Source: Hydractinia symbiolongicarpus
Lineage: Eukaryota > Cnidaria > Hydrozoa > Anthoathecata > Hydractiniidae
Reading direction: 5' to 3'
Length of the DNA stretch: 60,000 nt
Assembly: GCF_029227915.1 (NCBI RefSeq)
Contig: NC_079888.1
Location: 13,687,001 to 13,747,000 of the forward strand
Shown: one piece after another, positions 44,321 through 56,149 of the stretch
How the letters are laid out: each line of letters opens with the position of its first letter
How positions within the stretch are numbered: the stretch's first letter is position 1
The notes under the pieces: model-generated
Told to the model about the DNA's origin: nothing
The model's input: the letters and a program-made list of their open reading frames with translations, nothing else
Database searches by the model: none
Made by a program: the position numbers and the translations under genes

Positions 44321-47300
44321 GTAAGTTGTTTTTTCTTTTAATCATTGCAATTTTTACTTTTTTACCTGAAAAAAAAAGAATTAACTTAGCGGCCAGTCAA
44401 AGGCGTTACTCAGTCAGTTTTTTTGTGAAAAGCCAGACCACAGATAAAGGCATCTTTCTATTCCATTAAAAGTGGATAAAGAAGAAATCAATCCTGCTTT
44501 TAAAAGCCATCAACATTTGTGTACCTATATTAATGTTAAGGATGCAAAGTAAGCTTCCAAGCTGTAAACAATTTCCTGCTATGTAGCCAACAATTATTGA
44601 TTCCTTTATGTCTAAAGGTCTTCCTCTTTTACTGTCATGTGTCTCTTTTATTAGTAAAATATTTTCATGTTTTTTTTAGCTGATGATGCAGTGGTTTGCA
44701 AGTTTTAGCAATGAACAAAAAAATATTTTTATTCAACAATTAGTAGTAAGTTTATTTAAATAAATGCCCTATGCACAACCATGGGAAACTAATTGTTTTG
44801 CAGTGACAGTTGTAATTAAATTTGACGTCTTTTGCAATGTTGTATGGCTGCAGAAAATTGCTATTACTAAAGTACAGCAGCAATTTTTAGTAGTCTATCT
44901 TCATTAAGTTTTTATAAATAATTTATGCGACAAGAACACCTTGTTAAAAGCAAATAATGTCACGTGTAGTTCTTACCTTCCTTAAAGAGTTACTAAGGTC
45001 TGAAAAGTATATACGTATTATTTTCATTAAAAATTGTTTTTTATAATATTGTTAGTAGAGATAATTTTATTTTCTAACCAAATCACATATTAGTTTTTCA
45101 ATATTGTTTATTATACAGACATCGTGTGGATTGCCACAAATGCATCTTTTATCTCTAAAAATGGAGCCGATTCTTCACAAAGATTGTCCAGAAAACTGTC
45201 GGGATATGTTAAGATGGTTACCAGAAAATGTAGTTTATCACATTTTAAAATACCTAGACCCAGGTAAATAGCTTTTATTATATTTTAGCTTATTTAGATG
45301 CTTATTAGCACACAGTTTTTTTTAAAAGTGGTAATCTTTCATCTTATAATATGCTAAAGGCGAATTAGATGTGTTGTTTTTCCTTAACAGATAACCACTG
45401 TAATATATGTCACATTTTGCAAAAAAAAATTTTTTAATTTGAAAATTCTATTATAAAAAAGTCTTAAACAATTTTTGATAAAAATTAACAATTCAATTTA
45501 TAGTAAAAAAGAGTTATTTTATTTTTATAAAATTTTATATTTTGAGAAAACCAGTCACCAGTCAATTTTTTTATAGTTTAGTCAATTATTTTTTTGCAGT
45601 TTAGTCAAATTTTTTTTACAGTTTAGTCATATTTTTTTTTACAGTTTATTCATTTTTGTACAGTTTAGTCAATTAGTTTAGTCAAGGCCAACAAGTTGAA
45701 AATGCGTTATTTTGCATACCAAAATATATGAAAATGTCTCAAAAAACTAGTTTCACTAGAGCTCCAATAAAGGTAAACAAAATGACATTGTCATTATTGA
45801 TTTTTGTGCTGAATTTTATCAAAAATGAAGACATATTTAAAGATGAGAGAAAATTGTTCAAAAAAGTTATGCATTTCTATAGTTTGATTTGCTGTTAAAG
45901 AGATATTGCATGCAGAAATATGAACGGTGGTAACTCAACAAAACTTTGGTTAGTTTTTAACTGAAATGTTAATGATTCCCTTTCAAAATTACACAGATTT
46001 AATATAATGTAGTATAGGCAACAGAGAAACAAATTTGTAAAAAGGTTGTTCCTTATGTCATATAACCAGAGATAACTATAGCTTTGTTCATTGTATTTTG
46101 TTTGTTGTTGTATTTCTTGTTAGTTGTATTTTTTGTTAGTTGTATTTTTTTGTTCGGTGTATTTTTTGTTAGTTGTATTTTTTGTTAGTTGTATTTTTTG
46201 TTTGTTGTATTTTTTGTTCGGTGTATTTCTTGTTAGTTGTATTTCTTGTTAGTTGTATTTTTTGTTAGTTGTATTTTTTGTTTGTTGTATTTTTTTGTTC
46301 GGTGTATTTTTTGTTAGTTGTATTTCTTGTTAGTTGTATTTTTTGTTTGTTGTATTTTTTGTTTGGTATTTCTTGTTAGTTGTATTTTATGTTAGTTGTA
46401 TTTTTTGTTTGTTGTATTTTTTTGTTCGGTGTATTTCTTGTTAGTTGTATTTTTTGTTTGTTGTATTTTTTGTTTGGTATTTCTTGTTAGTTGTATTTTA
46501 TGTTAGTTGTATTTTTTGTTTGTTGTATTTTTTTGTTCGGTGTATTTTTTGTTTGGTATTTCTTGTTAGTTGTATTTTATGTTAGTTGTATTTTTTGTTT
46601 GTTGTATTTTTTTGTTCGGTGTATTTTTTGTTCGGTATATTTCTTGTTAGTTGTATTTTATGTTAGTTGTATTTTTTGTTTGTTGTATTTTTTTGTTCGG
46701 TGTATATCTTGTTAGTTGTATTTTTTTGTTCGGTGTATTTTTTGTTCGGTGTATTTCTTGTTAGTTGTATTTTATGTTAGTTGTATTTTTTGTTTGTTGT
46801 ATTTTTTTGTTCGGTGTATTTCTTGTTAGTTGTATTTCTTCTTAGTTGTATTTTTTGTTTGTTGTATTTTTTGTTTGTTGTATTTCTTGTTTGGTATTTC
46901 TTGTTGTTAGTTGTATTTTTTGTTTGGTATTTCTTGTTGTTAGTTGTATTTTTTGTTTGGTATTTCTTGTTGTTAGTTGTATTTTTCGCTTGTTGTATTT
47001 ATTGTTTGGTATTTCTTGTTGTTAGTTGTATTTTTTGTTTGGTATTTCTTGTTGTTAGTTGTATTTTTCGCTTGTTGTATTTATTGTTTGGTATTTCTTG
47101 TTGTTAGTTGTATTTTTTGTTTGGTATTTCTTGTTGTTTGTTGTATTTTTTGTTTGTTGTATTTACTGTTTGTGTATTCTTTGTTTGTTGTATTTTTTGT
47201 TTGTTGTATTTCTTGTTTGGTATTTCTTGTTGTTAGTTGTATTTTTTGCTTGTTGTATTTATTGTTTGTTGTATTTTTTGCTTGTTGTATTTACTGTTTG

Positions 47301-50300
47301 TGTATTCTTTGTTTGTTGTATTTTTTGTTTGTTGTATTTTTTGTTCGTTCTATTTTTTGTTTATTGTTTGTTGTATTTTAGGTTGTGTAAGTTTTTCTTT
47401 TTTAGTAAGTTTATCTAATGCCAGTAAAGTGAACCGAACATGGTATTGTTATTCTCATCATGGTACCTTATGGCAACGATTCTGCAGGTAGAATTGTTTA
47501 TTGTAATACTGCACTTGACCAAAGTATTAAGACCTGAATAATCTGGAAAAATCAGTGAACTATTAAACTGGGTCAAAAAATCAAGGAATTATTTTGTTTT
47601 ATAGCACTAAGTCATTAACTATCTAAGTGCAAATGGAATAGTGCCTTAGAAATGTTGTTTTTGTATTAACAGTGGAAAAGTCAGACAAAACCAAAAATGA
47701 CAATTGGATGGCCACCCTGCAAATACTATTGTTTATGTTCTTACAGTTAAAATTAGATATATTGTTTTTGGGAGCCATTTAAAAAGTTCATCAGCTTAAA
47801 AATTCAACATTTGAAACCTTCTTTTGTGTATTCGTATGTACTTAAAACACGCTTTCCTATCATACAGCTTAGGGCAATTAAAAAGCATGTGAATGAAAGA
47901 AAGCAAACGTGCAAAAACAGATATGCCCTTCTCCACTACCCTGTCTGTTTGTTATTATTATCACTCCCTCCTCCTCACTTTTCTTGAAACGAATATACAT
48001 ACTTCTTGCATTGTCACTATTGGGTAATATGCTTTTGGACCAATCAAAAATAAATAGTTTAACAAACAGTTTTTTTAAGACAGTCATGGCTCACATATAA
48101 GCCAATAGCTTAAAAGATGTCGTATCATTTTGTTTTGTTTTTATTCGACTCTGACATGTCATGTGATTACATAGACTCAAGATACTAAGGTTTTGTAAAA
48201 AACGAATATACATACTTCTTGCATTGTCACTATTGGGTAATATGCTTTTGGACCAATCAAAAATAAATAGTTTAACAAACAGTTTTTTTAAGACAGTCAT
48301 GGCTCACATATAAGCCAATAGCTCACATATAAGCCAATAGCTTAAAAGATGTCGTATCATTTTGTTTTGTTTTTATTCGACTCTGACATGTCATGTGATT
48401 ACATAGACTCAAGATACTAAGGTTTTGTAAAAAACGAATATACATACTTCTTGCATTGTCACTATTGGGTAATATGCTTTTGGACCAATCAAAAATAAAT
48501 AGTTTAACAAACAGTTTTTTTAAGACAGTCATGGCTCACATATAAGCCAATAGCTTAAAAGATGTCGTATCATTTTGTTTTGTTTTTATTCGACTCTGAC
48601 ATGTCATGTGATTACATAGACTCAAGATACTAAGGTTTTGTAAAAAATTTTCCTTCATCTTTTGTAGTTATCACCAATTTTCTCTGTCAAGTGTTCGTCA
48701 TTATGAACAAATAAAGAAACACACTGCTTCTGATGGCAAGATACAGGTTACTGCTTTGTTTTTGTTTTTTGCTTTTGGCAGCCTTTACTGTAATTGTTGC
48801 AATTTTATTGCAGTCTTATGACAGTTAATATAAAAGTTAATGTCCTTTTTTAACTGTTTTTTGAAAGGCTTGAGTTGCAAGTCAAACTTTTTTTTAGTGT
48901 TTTCGTAATACAACCTATGATAGTGCATGCACCTAATTACAATAATTTAGCTTTTAAGAATTCTTTTTATTTTGACATTAACTGTAACAAGAACCAGTTA
49001 TTTTATTTTATAAAAAGCATTGGAAGAACAAAACAGAATTGAACGGTTATTTAGTCCTCTATGCTCTGTTGCACTAAAATGTTCAACATTTTTGAATCTG
49101 TATTTTTCAAAACAACGACAAATACCATTGGTTAATAAAGTACTGAATCTTGTTCAATTATTTCTTGTTATGACCATTTTATATGTATTATCGACCATTT
49201 CACATGCAATATAACCATTTCACATGCAATATTACCATTTCACATGCAGTAATAACCAGTTTACATGCAATATTGACCAGTTTACATGCAATATTGACCA
49301 GTTTGCATGCAATATTGACCAGTTTGCATGCAATATTGACCAGTTTGCATGCAATATTACTATTTCACATGCATTATGGACATTTTTATATAGTTTATTG
49401 ACCGTTTCACATCAAATATTGACCGTTTCACATGCATTATTGACCATTTCACATACAATATTACAACTTATATGCAATATTGATCATCCCACATGCAATA
49501 TTACCATTTCGCTTGCAAAATTGACCATTTAACATGCAATATTACCAATTCAGTTGTGATATTGACCAGTTTGCATGAAATATTGACCAGTGTACATGCA
49601 TATGGACAATATAAAGTATGTTGGTGCTGAAGCAGTTTTATCAGACATTAAAGTGATGAGAAGTTTCATTATACTAAGTATACACAAAAGTTCCCTAAAA
49701 GTTGTAATAACTGTAAAAATTTAAATTATTATTATATTCTTAATCATTTTTGATTATTTTGCAATAATAGGGCATATCCTTAGCCTTTATCAGTTCATTT
49801 TTCCCATTTTTTTATTTATATAATTTTGGTCAAATAATTCAAGCCTAAATTTTTTTAAAAGAAATTCCTGTAAAAAACACCTAAAGTCGCTTTCTATTAA
49901 GGTGCTCTCAACTGCATATGCCATTGTTGGGTATTTGGCATGCGCATTATATTTTTACTGACCAAGAGGCTTGTATTTTAGCAGCTTTGGAAGTTAGGAC
50001 AAGTCAACTTTCAAGCATTTGTAGATGTACAACTCTAACAACTAATAATGATTTAAAAAGGGCAGTCATTGTTATTTAATGGAAATTAAGCATATTTAGC
50101 GCAGAAGTTAAACATTCTTACATCAGTCAATTACACAACACTTGCCACCATGATGGAACAAAATCCAAACAGATTTTTATGTATTTTGATTTGTGATGTA
50201 GTATGGCTTTAGCTTTGGCATACAGTTCCTCTCAAATTTCGCCTTCTGAAGGTGATTTAAAGAAATAATACGAGTATTACTTCTAACATACAAAAAATTC

Positions 50301-53300
50301 TTCAGAAATTAATCAGCTCAAAATTGTGTCAGACATGTTAGTAATTTACCGAACGAAATTTTATCTTTACCCACACATGACTTTAAAAATCTTGGGAACC
50401 ATTGTTCACTGATAAATTCACACAGTTTATATTCACATTATAATGAACGTTTTAAGCGTAACTTGTTATCAATGAGTTGTCAATTTGTTTTAGATTACAC
50501 AATTTATTTTAATGAGCAACTTAGGATTTTGATCAGACCTCAAGTTGCTTATTTTTATTGAATATCTAGAATTTGCTTAATAATTTTTTAAATCCAGTTC
50601 AGTTTTTTATAAGTAAAATAAATATTAATTTAATTTTCTCTTTGACAGTGGAAATCAATCTTTGTTGAAAGATATCTTTGCAAGAAAAACTGGAGAGAAG
50701 GACAGTGTAAAGTTAAAACCTTTGTAGGCCATACCCAAGGTACATTTATGTAATTTTTATGAAATTTTATATATCAAACTACGAATAAAAATATCATTGT
50801 AGGTGTTTCACTGTTGTAGGTGTCTCTTGTGTTCAATTTGACAACAAACGAATAGTGAGTGGATCCTCTGATAAAACAATTCGGGTAAGAAATGACTTTG
50901 TAAACTTTATTTTGAATACTACTACAAATATTAATAAATTATTTGTTTGTTATAACACGAGTTACGAAAAAGAATTCGCCCGTCAGCAGGAAAGGAGTTT
51001 TGCTCAGGTTAGAGTTGTAAAACATAATTATTTTGGACCCTGATGAGGAAGGTTCGCTCAAAGTCAATGTTTTTTGTACTCACTCATTATCCCAAATTAT
51101 CGAGATCAGAAAAAGTGAATTCAAACCGTTGACTGTCAGCGAGTCCAATAGTGCCAATTTTCTTAAAAATGATGGGTATTTAAAAATAACACTATACTTA
51201 CTTGCAGTATTAACCCCGTTCAGCCTCTCCAAAAACATAGTGATGCAAATTCAAAACTGATGAAGATAGCCACATCTTTTTTGAAATATTTTTAACGTTT
51301 TAATTTTTTAACGTTTTCAGCTACTTATAGGTAACACGAAGGACCCAGAGATACTTCTGTCTCTCTTTATTGCTGTTTCTTCTTCTTTTTATGAATTGAG
51401 CTACCTGGAATTTTATGATTGAAATTGAAAGTAACTAGTGAATATGTTGATATATAGGTTTGGGACTTGACATCAAATTCTAACAAACCGGTCTTAACAT
51501 TGGTTGGTCATTTTGGAACTGTAAGATGCTTACAATTAAATGGCAACCAGGTCATCAGTGGATCAGCTGATGCCACCATAAAGGTATGTGCTGTCATGAG
51601 TGGTCTTTTGACAAAAAATCACCAATCAAGGAAGGCTAAGGGACACAAAAAGTTTCTTATAACGACTGCACACAGGAGCAAGAAATTGATTTGTTTTGGT
51701 AAATGTTCTGATATATACTTCTTATAATACACGTCATGAATTTTATACTTCACCAAAAAGAAGAAAAATCAGAGATGGCGTTTAGTCCTGGGTTAATATG
51801 ACGGGTTTTAAGTAGTTATTAATACAATAATAACCGATTACCCTGGACTGTACTGCAACATATCGCCCGAGGTCTAAGTGCCGACAGAACTTGCGAGGTC
51901 GGTGCAATGACTGAGGGTGGTATTTTCGGTACAGCACGAGGTAATCGGTTATTATTGTATTTGTTAACCGTGTTAGTTAGATAAAAATAAAATAGAAGAG
52001 TTTTGGTTTAGTGTTCTTATAATAATAAAATTCCCTAGCACTACTTTCGTTAACACTGAGGTCTAAATTCGAAACAGTCCTGTCTAAAAACAAATATTCT
52101 ATTTAAAATTCGAAAGTGCCTATAGAATAAATTTTTGTAAACAAAACATTACGATGTTCGACACTTACAGAATAATGTGTAGTTGAATGTGCAACTAAAA
52201 TTTAGTTACAGCGAATATTGAAGTAAATTTTTTAACTAGCTAGCCAAGAATAACATGGGCTTCAACGAGTTTTATATTGACTGAGTAACCAAAAAGCTGA
52301 AGGAACGAGTCTGAAAATAAGGGGACGTATTTGTTGTAAATTCGTCGTCCTGCATTTAGTATTTTTGATAAAACTGGATATCAGATCATCGTTTTTTATG
52401 AACAATGTAGCTAGTTAACTAGCCATGTTGAAGTATAGACAGAATGTTGCTTAATCTGGTTTTTTTAACAGTTAAGCTTGACATTATTGTTGTTTCTATC
52501 CTATAAAATGTTTTTATCGATAAATGTATTGTAGTAGTTAGATATATAATCATTTTAGATATATAATCATTTGTTTATATTTTAAGCTACCATTTTTCTT
52601 GACGACGGGCAATACCGCTCCATATCGGCCCTTTGTCAAGAGCCTTAAGCCAATCAGAATGCCTAAAACCCGTATTGCCCGCTTGCACAATCCAGACGGT
52701 TACCAATATAATGTACCACTGTTTTGTAGGTCTGGGATTTATCAGTTGGCTCTGATTGGAATATGGCTGCTTGTCGAGTGACAATGGTTGGACATTTAGA
52801 CACAGTGCGCTGTTTGCAAGTAGGCTGTATTCTTATTTCAAAATACGAAACTTTATTAACAAACTTTCTTAAAAGAAAGCAAGTAAAAAAGTGTCAAAAA
52901 TTTTAGTTTAAAAATTATATAATAATGTTAGCATGCTCCGAATCTTCTGATTTTTATATATTTGAATACAATTTTAAATGCATTTATTCTCTTTTGCTGG
53001 GTACTTATTAGAAATGCCTCGAGGTTATTACATTGTAGTTCCAATAGTAGCTGTGGGCGTTTTTTCTAGGATAGGGGCGCTTATTCGAGGAGATTAGGAA
53101 ACTTTGTCTGAAATTTTTGTGGGGCATAAAATTTAATTTAATTCGCAGATGTTTGACGCTAAAGCCTGTGAAAAATAAAAATAAAACAATTTTTAGTTTT
53201 AAGATCCTGTTATGAAAGATTGACAAACCTTTTTGTACAGCTGATGTTATCTTCGTTCAGGTTGATGCAGAGAAAGTTATAAGCGGTTCATATGACAACA

Positions 53301-55262
53301 CTTTGAAAGTTTGGGATTTGAAAACTGGTCGATGTAAATTGACACTCAGGTTTGGAGTATTTTATTTTTAATTTTTTTTCGAAATATTTTCTTTTATTTA
53401 TTTCAAGCCATCATAAATACAGTGATCATTACTTTCGTAAGGATAATTTTCTCGCGAATCAATGCTTGTAATGCTACAATGCTACAAATAAATAGTTAAA
53501 ACGTCGCGTAATTTTGGGAAGCTGAAATTTCATCTGTCTTTAATTTGGGGAATTTGCCACAGTTTGGCACAATTCGCGAAAATTTAACGTGTTGTGCTAC
53601 AGTAAGAAACATTAGCGAGTGAAATTAATCATCTTCTATTAATTTGACTAAAGCATGGAAATCATGCTCTAATTACTTAAAAAAGATGTCGTAATAAGTG
53701 TCGCCATGTTAGTGAAACAGTTTTTTGCTTTTTTAAGGGGTCATAGTGCTGGTGTGTTGTGTGTGCAGTTTGATGACCAGAAAATTGTTTCGGGAAGTTC
53801 TGATAACACCATAAAGGTATAGCATTCGTTTTTATATTTTCATGTTTTGTGTGTTTGGTTGTTTTCTTTCTTTATGTTAAGGACAAAAAAATTAGGGATG
53901 TATTTTTATAGAAACTCTTTCACACTGTTTTCAGGTGTGGAATTTGCTTAATGGGGTGTGTCTTGCAACTTTAAGAGGACATACTGATGCAGTCACGTGT
54001 TTACAATTCAATCAAAATCGCATCATCAGTGGTTCGTTAGACTGCACGTTAAAGTTCTGGGATATAAATTCTGGTCAGGTAAATAATATAACAACACATT
54101 ATCCATGGCGAACAAAAATGGGTATTCCCTTTGTTTTATTTGTATCTTTAGTGTATTGGTACTATTGATTGGATCAGATCTGAAGGTCACACTCGGGTTG
54201 TAAGGTGTGGTGTTTAATTTCAATTTTTAAAATTCATTTTCCTCCTAGAATCTCTTTTAAATGTTTTTCTTCAGCTATAGCCATGTGTTGAACTTGTATA
54301 CGATTAATTACATTCGAACATATCTTCTGCAAAGTCGTCTTACGATTAATCACATTTGAACATATCTTCTGCAAAGTTGTGTTACGATTAATCACATGCG
54401 AGTATGTATCTTCTGCAAAGTTGTGTTACGATTAATCACATGCGAGTATGTATCTTCTGCAAAGTTGTGTTACGATTAATCACATGCGAATGTATATCTT
54501 CTGCATGTCAGCAGTCCAATAAATTCTGCATCGTCACCAAAATTAATTTTTTCATTAGGTGTCTGCAAGCTGATAATTGGAAGATTGTTAGTGCTGGAGA
54601 TGATAAAACGTTGAAGGTAATATATTATTCTTCGTCATTTCCTAAGCTCTTTTCGTATTCTCATTGCTAAAAATTTTAAGGTGACGACTGTCGACTGTCT
54701 ATTATAAGATGTTTTTTTTAACAAGTGTACACATTTTTTAACAAGTAACTTGACTTTTGACTTGCTAAAGAATGCCTCAAAGTTAATAAAAAAGTTGCTT
54801 AACGGTTCAAACTGCTTTATATAAATTCCTTTGTAATACCCACACGGCGCAAATTTATTTGACTTTAAAGCAGATAAAGGAAAACAAGTGGTTCATAAAT
54901 TAGTATAAGCGATTATCTTTGTAAAAACGACATCTTTGAGTCCGCCTAACCTTTGGTTTTGTATTTATACAATATAAACTGTTTATCTATACGGGGAAAT
55001 ATTACCCGAGGTCAAAAGTATGTTTTAGGGGCGAGAGACCTCAGAAAATAACTTAAGTTTAAAAATTGACGAGTAAGGTTTCGTGCAAATACACAGTTAA
55101 CAAAATGAACGCGTGTTTTAGATTTGGAGTTTAAAGACTGGAGAGCGTTTTGTCACACTACACAAGCACACAGATGGAGTGACGTGTTTGCAATTTGATG
55201 ACGTCATGATAGTCTCCGGCTCATATGATAAAACTGTAAAAGTTTGGAACTTTTTACCATAA
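43427..55262 (+). CDS. F-box/WD40 protein, SCF substrate receptor (CDC4/FBXW7-like), complete
   Basis: Predicted substrate-binding subunit of an SKP1-CUL1-F-box ubiquitin ligase. Exons: 43427-44320, 44680-44745, 45119-45263, 47406-47487, 48668-48746, 50649-50739, 50820-50884, 51458-51583, 52730-52819, 53261-53349, 53738-53816, 53935-54078, 54152-54204, 54559-54616, 55122-55262. They sum to 2202 nt (733 aa plus TAA), all GT-AG with matching phases. Layout: low-complexity N-terminus (1-298); helical lead-in WFASFSNEQKNIFIQQL (303-319) and QMHLLSLKMEP; F-box LRWLPENVVYHILKYLDPVS (351-370) to LWQRFC; linker WKSIFVERYLCKKNW; seven WD40 repeats (about 445-733). FBXW7 has eight repeats and beta-TrCP seven, so exact orthology is open. 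The start is the first ATG of an open exon. An upstream coding exon cannot be excluded. Confidence 0.93.
44680..48746 (+). CDS. F-box/WD40 gene exons 2-5: dimerisation-like helix and F-box
   Basis: Exon 2 (44680-44745) LMMQWFASFSNEQKNIFIQ. Exon 3 (45119-45263) TSCGLPQMHLLSLKMEP, DCPENCRDMLRWLPENVV, YHILKYLDP. Exon 4 (47406-47487) SLSNASKVNRTWYCYSHHG, TLWQRFC. Exon 5 (48668-48746) YHQFSLSSVRHYEQIKKHTA. The L-LP--V---IL-YLDP-SL--ASKVNRTW pattern is a clear F-box, the SKP1-binding fold. The split Val across exons 3/4 and Ser across 4/5 restore frame. Intron 3 holds the 1.3-kb G/T array and intron 4 the 213-bp triplication. Confidence 0.92.
46095..47380. repeat. 1.3-kb G/T-rich minisatellite in F-box gene intron 3
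   Basis: Built almost wholly from short words: TTGTTAGTTGTATTT, TTGTTTGTTGTATTT, TTGTTCGGTGTATTT and TTGTTTGGTATTTC. These are arranged in higher-order blocks of about 85-105 bp that repeat in order. The top strand is nearly free of C and poor in A. It stays open in all three frames over long stretches, giving false ORFs of Phe, Val, Leu and Cys. It ends 25 bp before the exon 4 acceptor. Confidence 0.95.
47988..48648. repeat. 213-bp unit, three tandem copies, F-box gene intron 4
   Basis: The unit starts AACGAATATACATACTTC and ends ACTAAGGTTTTGTAAAA. Starts are at 47989, 48202 and 48434. Copy 2 carries an extra 19-bp internal duplication (GCTCACATATAAGCCAATA). Copies are essentially identical, so the event is recent. 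The array ends about 20 bp before the exon 5 acceptor. Confidence 0.93.
49186..49605. repeat. 21-bp minisatellite in F-box gene intron 5
   Basis: About 20 units of ACCATTTCACATGCAATATTG and ACCAGTTTGCATGCAATATTG types. A central block of near-identical units (49257-49352) is flanked by more diverged ones, the usual picture of an array expanding at its centre. Confidence 0.9.
50649..55262 (+). CDS. F-box/WD40 gene exons 6-15: seven WD40 repeats
   Basis: Each blade has a GH (or KH) start and a SGS-D-T(I/L/V)K-W end: TFVGHTQGVSCVQFDNKRIV; TLVGHFGTVRCLQLNGNQVI; TMVGHLDTVRCLQVDAEKVI; TLRGHSAGVLCVQFDDQKIV; TLRGHTDAVTCLQFNQNRII; EGHTRVVRCLQADNWKIV (preceded by the insertion CIGTIDWIRS); TLHKHTDGVTCLQFDDVMIV. 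Introns tend to fall at the same place in each blade, next to TIK or TLK before VW, suggesting that blades and exons multiplied together. The last exon ends VKVWNFLP and TAA at 55260-55262. Confidence 0.93.
51821..51961. mobile_element. 141-bp MITE-like inverted-repeat element in F-box gene intron 8
   Basis: The left arm AATACAATAATAACCGATTA plus CC (51821-51842) is the exact reverse complement of 51940-51961. The interior is GC-richer, with CGAGGTC repeated (GCCCGAGGTCTAAGTGCC and TTGCGAGGTCGG). No coding potential. A flanking target duplication was not clear. Confidence 0.75.
52604..52683. repeat. Short inverted repeat CGGGCAATAC / GTATTGCCCG
   Basis: The arms at 52606-52615 and 52672-52681 are exact reverse complements enclosing about 56 bp. 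They lie just upstream of exon 9 (52730). Possibly a small MITE end-to-end relic. Confidence 0.45.
54300..54510. repeat. 44-bp tandem repeat in F-box gene intron 13
   Basis: About five units of TTACGATTAATCACATGCGA, then GTATGTATCTTCTGCAAAGT and TGTG. The two central units are identical and the outer ones are diverged. Confidence 0.9.
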
Positions 55263-55654
55263 AAAAATTTGCTACCTATTCTGTTTTTTAAAAAAACAAG
55301 AAACGGCCGTCCTATTTTATTTATTTATTTTTCAAGAAACATAGTTACGCAACATAGGTGATACCTTTTTTTGTTAACTGCTATAAATAGATTTATTTTT
55401 ATTATGAAAAGAAATTATATTTGTAAATTATATATACTTTTTTAGGCGTATATTTATAATGCGAATGATTGTCTTAACATTAAGAACTTTGTTCTGTCAT
55501 ATGTTTCTAATTTTTACGCGCAACATTACACCTTGATATGGAGATGTTTGTCCTTTTTTTAATACTGGTATTCTCTGTAAGAATAACAAACATTTATGGG
55601 TAGTGCATTTGACAGAATGTTTATCGATAGTTTAAAAATATATATTTTATTAAC

Positions 55655-55660
55655 AATAAA
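55655..55660 (+). promoter_or_regulatory. Candidate poly(A) signal of the F-box/WD40 gene
   Basis: AATAAA about 390 nt after the stop codon, with a T-rich stretch downstream. Other A/T-rich hexamers lie nearer, so the cleavage site is uncertain. Confidence 0.35.
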
Positions 55661-56149
55661 ATGTATAAGTTTTTCGGCTTACGCCATCATCAGTACATAA
55701 AATACATTTGATTTTTTGATTTTTTGCGAGTATTATGAATACGATTTCCGCACACTTTGCTTTCCTAATCTTTTTTCTGACCGGAATGTCCTGTTTGCGT
55801 TTATTGACAGATCTCACGAAAAAGACCCTGTAGGATCCTGGTCTTATTCCGTGCCGTGATTGGTCGAGACTTCCACCTAATTATGCGAAAGATAATACAT
55901 TATGCTGAAACTAACTATAAACTAAAAAGGTGACCGACATACATGTTTTGTATCTCTCAGGAAAATATTTGGAAAATACATTTTGTCAAAAAATTTTTGT
56001 GGCTTAAATCTAGTTAACTCTCAACTCAGATGTTCTTGTGTGTAACTACATGCTGCTTATACTAAAATAAATATTACCAACCTAGCTAGTTAGTTATCTA
56101 AAAAGATAAGGGGTTATAAAATAAGCAACACGAAGCTATATATTACATA

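Noticed and set aside
46491-47491. Several long overlapping plus-strand ORFs rich in Phe, Val, Leu and Cys
   Set aside because: They are translations of the G/T-rich minisatellite, which lacks stop words in all frames. Not proteins.
50855-51260. Two ORFs reading through the donor of F-box gene exon 7
   Set aside because: They continue into intron 7. The WD40 frame resumes only at 51458.
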